A stretch of 7,430 nt of DNA, from NCBI GenBank assembly GCA_963643225.1, contig CAVIIX010000038.1:1-7430 (forward strand), read 5' to 3'. The notes under the pieces were generated by a model. It ran no database searches, was not told the origin of the DNA, and worked only from the letters and a program-made list of their open reading frames with translations. The position numbers and the translations under genes were made by a program. The DNA is from UBA1258 sp963643225. GTDB lineage: Bacteria > Bacillota > Clostridia > Lachnospirales > Lachnospiraceae. The first letter of the stretch is position 1. Each line of letters starts with the position of its first letter. Positions 6,244 to 7,430 of the stretch are shown here, one piece after another.

Positions 6244-7175
6244 TAAAGATTGCAACCCGCGAAAGCTATGGTAATGCTTTAAAGGAACTCGGTGCTGAGT
6301 ATCCAAACCTCGTTGTACTGGATGCAGACCTTGCGGCAGCTACAAAGACAGGCGTATTTAAAAAGGCATTCCCTGAAAGACACATTGACTGTGGTATTGC
6401 TGAAGGTAATATGATGACAATCGCAGCAGGTCTTTCTACAACAGGACTTATCCCGTTTGCATCTTCTTTTGCAATGTTTGCAGCAGGAAGAGCATTTGAA
6501 CAGGTACGTAACTCAATCGGTTACCCACACTTAAACGTAAAAATCGGCGCTACCCATGCAGGTATTACAGTTGGTGAAGACGGTGCTTCCCATCAGTGTA
6601 ATGAAGATATCGCTTTAATGCGTACAATTCCCGGTATGGTAGTTATGTGTCCTTCAGATGATGTTGAAGCAAAGGCCTGTGTAAGAGCAGCTCTTGAATA
6701 TGAAGGACCTGTTTATATTCGTTTCGGTCGTGCAGCAGTTCCGGTTATCAACGATAATCCCGGTTACAAATTTGAAATCGGTAAGGGAACAGTTGTAAGA
6801 GAAGGTAAGGATGTAACAATTGTTGCTACAGGTATCTGCGTTGATTCTGCTTTAACAGCCGCTGAAATGCTTAAAGAAGAAGGTATTAATGCAGAAGTAA
6901 TCAACATCTGTACCATTAAGCCTTTAGATGAAGACATTATCGTTAACAGTGCAAAGAAGACAGGCAAGGTTGTAACGGTTGAAGAACATTCCGTTATTGG
7001 CGGTCTTGGCAGCGCTGTATGTGATGCACTCTGTGCAAAATATCCTGTTCCTGTTAAGAAACTTGGTATGCAGGATGTGTTCGGTGAATCCGGTTCGGCA
7101 GCAGCTTTGATTGAAAAGTACAGGCTCGACGGTAAGGGTGTAGCAGCAGACGTTAAGGCTTTTCTTGGTAAATAA
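6231..7175 (+). CDS. tkt: Transketolase, C-terminal subunit
   Basis: 314 aa, covering the pyrimidine-binding domain and the C-terminal transketolase domain. The cofactor-activating glutamate is E58 in DCGIAEGNM (53-61). Other landmarks are FASSFAMF (76-83), GEDGASHQ (115-122), a phosphate-site PSDDVEA (141-147), YIRFGR (162-167), and the C-terminal domain with VATGICV (198-204) and EEHSVIGGLG (251-260). The start ATG lies inside the preceding gene (shared ATGTCAGATGTAG) with GAGAGG as ribosome binding site about 9 nt upstream. It acts only as a complex with the N-terminal subunit. A DXS-type or pyruvate-dehydrogenase-type role is less likely because the split, the order and the SKGH/WHGKAP motifs of its partner are transketolase-like. 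Confidence 0.95.
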   Translation: MSDVVKIATRESYGNALKELGAEYPNLVVLDADLAAATKTGVFKKAFPERHIDCGIAEGNMMTIAAGLSTTGLIPFASSFAMFAAGRAFEQVRNSIGYPHLNVKIGATHAGITVGEDGASHQCNEDIALMRTIPGMVVMCPSDDVEAKACVRAALEYEGPVYIRFGRAAVPVINDNPGYKFEIGKGTVVREGKDVTIVATGICVDSALTAAEMLKEEGINAEVINICTIKPLDEDIIVNSAKKTGKVVTVEEHSVIGGLGSAVCDALCAKYPVPVKKLGMQDVFGESGSAAALIEKYRLDGKGVAADVKAFLGK

Positions 7176-7187
7176 ATAAAGACATTT

Positions 7188-7214
7188 GGAGAGGCGTTAT
7201 GCCTCTCCGTTTTT
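7188..7214 (+). terminator. Rho-independent terminator of the pentose/transketolase operon
   Basis: GGAGAGGC (7188-7195) pairs perfectly with GCCTCTCC (7201-7208) around GTTAT, followed by G and five Ts (7210-7214). It starts 12 nt after the transketolase stop. Confidence 0.9.
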
Positions 7215-7216
7215 AT

Positions 7217-7244
7217 TTGTAAAATGAAATTTCTATGTTATAAT
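7217..7244 (+). promoter_or_regulatory. Possible promoter facing out of the window
   Basis: TTGTAA (4 of 6) is followed after 16 nt by a perfect TATAAT (7239-7244), directly after the operon terminator. It could drive a gene beyond the right edge. The only ORF near it is a 12-codon one (7277-7315, MKKEEYNPSKLW), which I do not recognise. Confidence 0.4.
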
Positions 7245-7335
7245 CACTCCGTGTAAGCATTATATTGAAGGGTTTGATGAAGAAGGAAGAGTATAATCCG
7301 TCAAAATTGTGGTGATTTTGCTTATTTATAAAAGC

Positions 7336-7423
7336 TCAAGAAAACCCACTGCCTTTAGGCAGTGGGTGCTCTTGAACGAGGTGTTTTGTTACAAGCCCAG
7401 TACCTCGTAAGGCACGTAGTGCC
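7336..7423. repeat. Three consecutive hairpins, possible IS200/IS605-type end or small structured element
   Basis: The first hairpin is CCCACTGCC-TTTA-GGCAGTGGG (7345-7366, perfect 9 bp), extended past a 3x3 internal loop by TCAAGA/TCTTGA (7336-7341 with 7370-7375). The second is ACGAGGT (7376-7382) with ACCTCGT (7402-7408), starting immediately after the first. The third is GGCAC-GTA-GTGCC (7411-7423), the reverse complement of a module in the 143-bp repeat. Subterminal hairpins of this first type are common at ends of IS200/IS605 elements and their palindromic derivatives. That is family knowledge plus inference; no transposase or TnpB is present. Confidence 0.45.
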
Positions 7424-7430
7424 GCTTTTA
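7414..7430 (+). repeat. 17-bp direct repeat shared with the window start
   Basis: ACGTAGTGCCGCTTTTA at 7414-7430 is identical to positions 1-17. The second copy lies within a GGCACGTAGTGCC hairpin context, and the first is cut by the window edge. The match shows that the same dispersed sequence bounds both sides of the window. Confidence 0.85.

Noticed and set aside
7277..7315. Twelve-codon ORF MKKEEYNPSKLW after the outward promoter
   Set aside because: Too short to support without a family match or a strong ribosome binding site; it could be a leader peptide or the relic of a gene start, but nothing decides it.

Overview
The window looks like chromosomal DNA of a low- to moderate-GC Firmicute, most likely a gut clostridium near the Lachnospiraceae. 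The reasons are strong AGGAGG-type ribosome binding sites, AT-rich intergenic DNA, an Lgt of the Cys-rich GCFxAGCCYG type, a chromosomal TraX-family membrane protein, and a pentose cluster of clostridial type (FGGY kinase + AraD + split transketolase). This placement is inferred from gene content; there is no rRNA or other marker in the window.

Layout. (1) 1-103: a leader ending in a ribosome binding site, with one copy of a dispersed 28-bp repeat. (2) 104-892 (+): an Lgt-family prolipoprotein diacylglyceryl transferase, followed by a hairpin terminator. (3) 958-1346: 2.7 tandem copies of a 143-bp unit made almost entirely of consecutive short hairpins. (4) 1361-2320 (-): a TraX-family polytopic membrane protein with its own promoter. 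(5) 2321-2647: a divergent regulatory region with a candidate AraR-type operator, a possible promoter for the pentose genes and a second copy of the 28-bp repeat. (6) 2648-4255 and 4258-4944 (+): an FGGY sugar kinase (probably L-ribulokinase) and L-ribulose-5-phosphate 4-epimerase AraD, 2 nt apart. (7) 4930-5294: an array of 13 full hairpin units plus one decayed unit; its first unit is the last codons and stop codon of araD. (8) 5410-7175 (+): transketolase split into N- and C-terminal subunits with a 13-nt overlap, closed by a strong terminator. (9) 7176-7430: non-coding tail with a possible promoter and three consecutive hairpins, ending in the same 17 bases that open the window.

How the genes work together. 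The kinase makes L-ribulose 5-phosphate, AraD epimerises it to D-xylulose 5-phosphate, and transketolase feeds that into the non-oxidative pentose phosphate pathway. This is L-arabinose (or L-ribulose) catabolism. Arabinose isomerase, a transporter and a regulator are not in the window. lgt and the TraX-like gene are unrelated neighbours.

The most unusual content is between the genes. Two local arrays of hairpin-forming repeats have different sequences but a similar style (short inverted repeats around 2-4 nt loops). One has apparently grown from the catalytic C-terminal codons of araD and shows linked arm changes that restore pairing. None of this matches a CRISPR array: units are contiguous, with no unique spacers and no cas genes.
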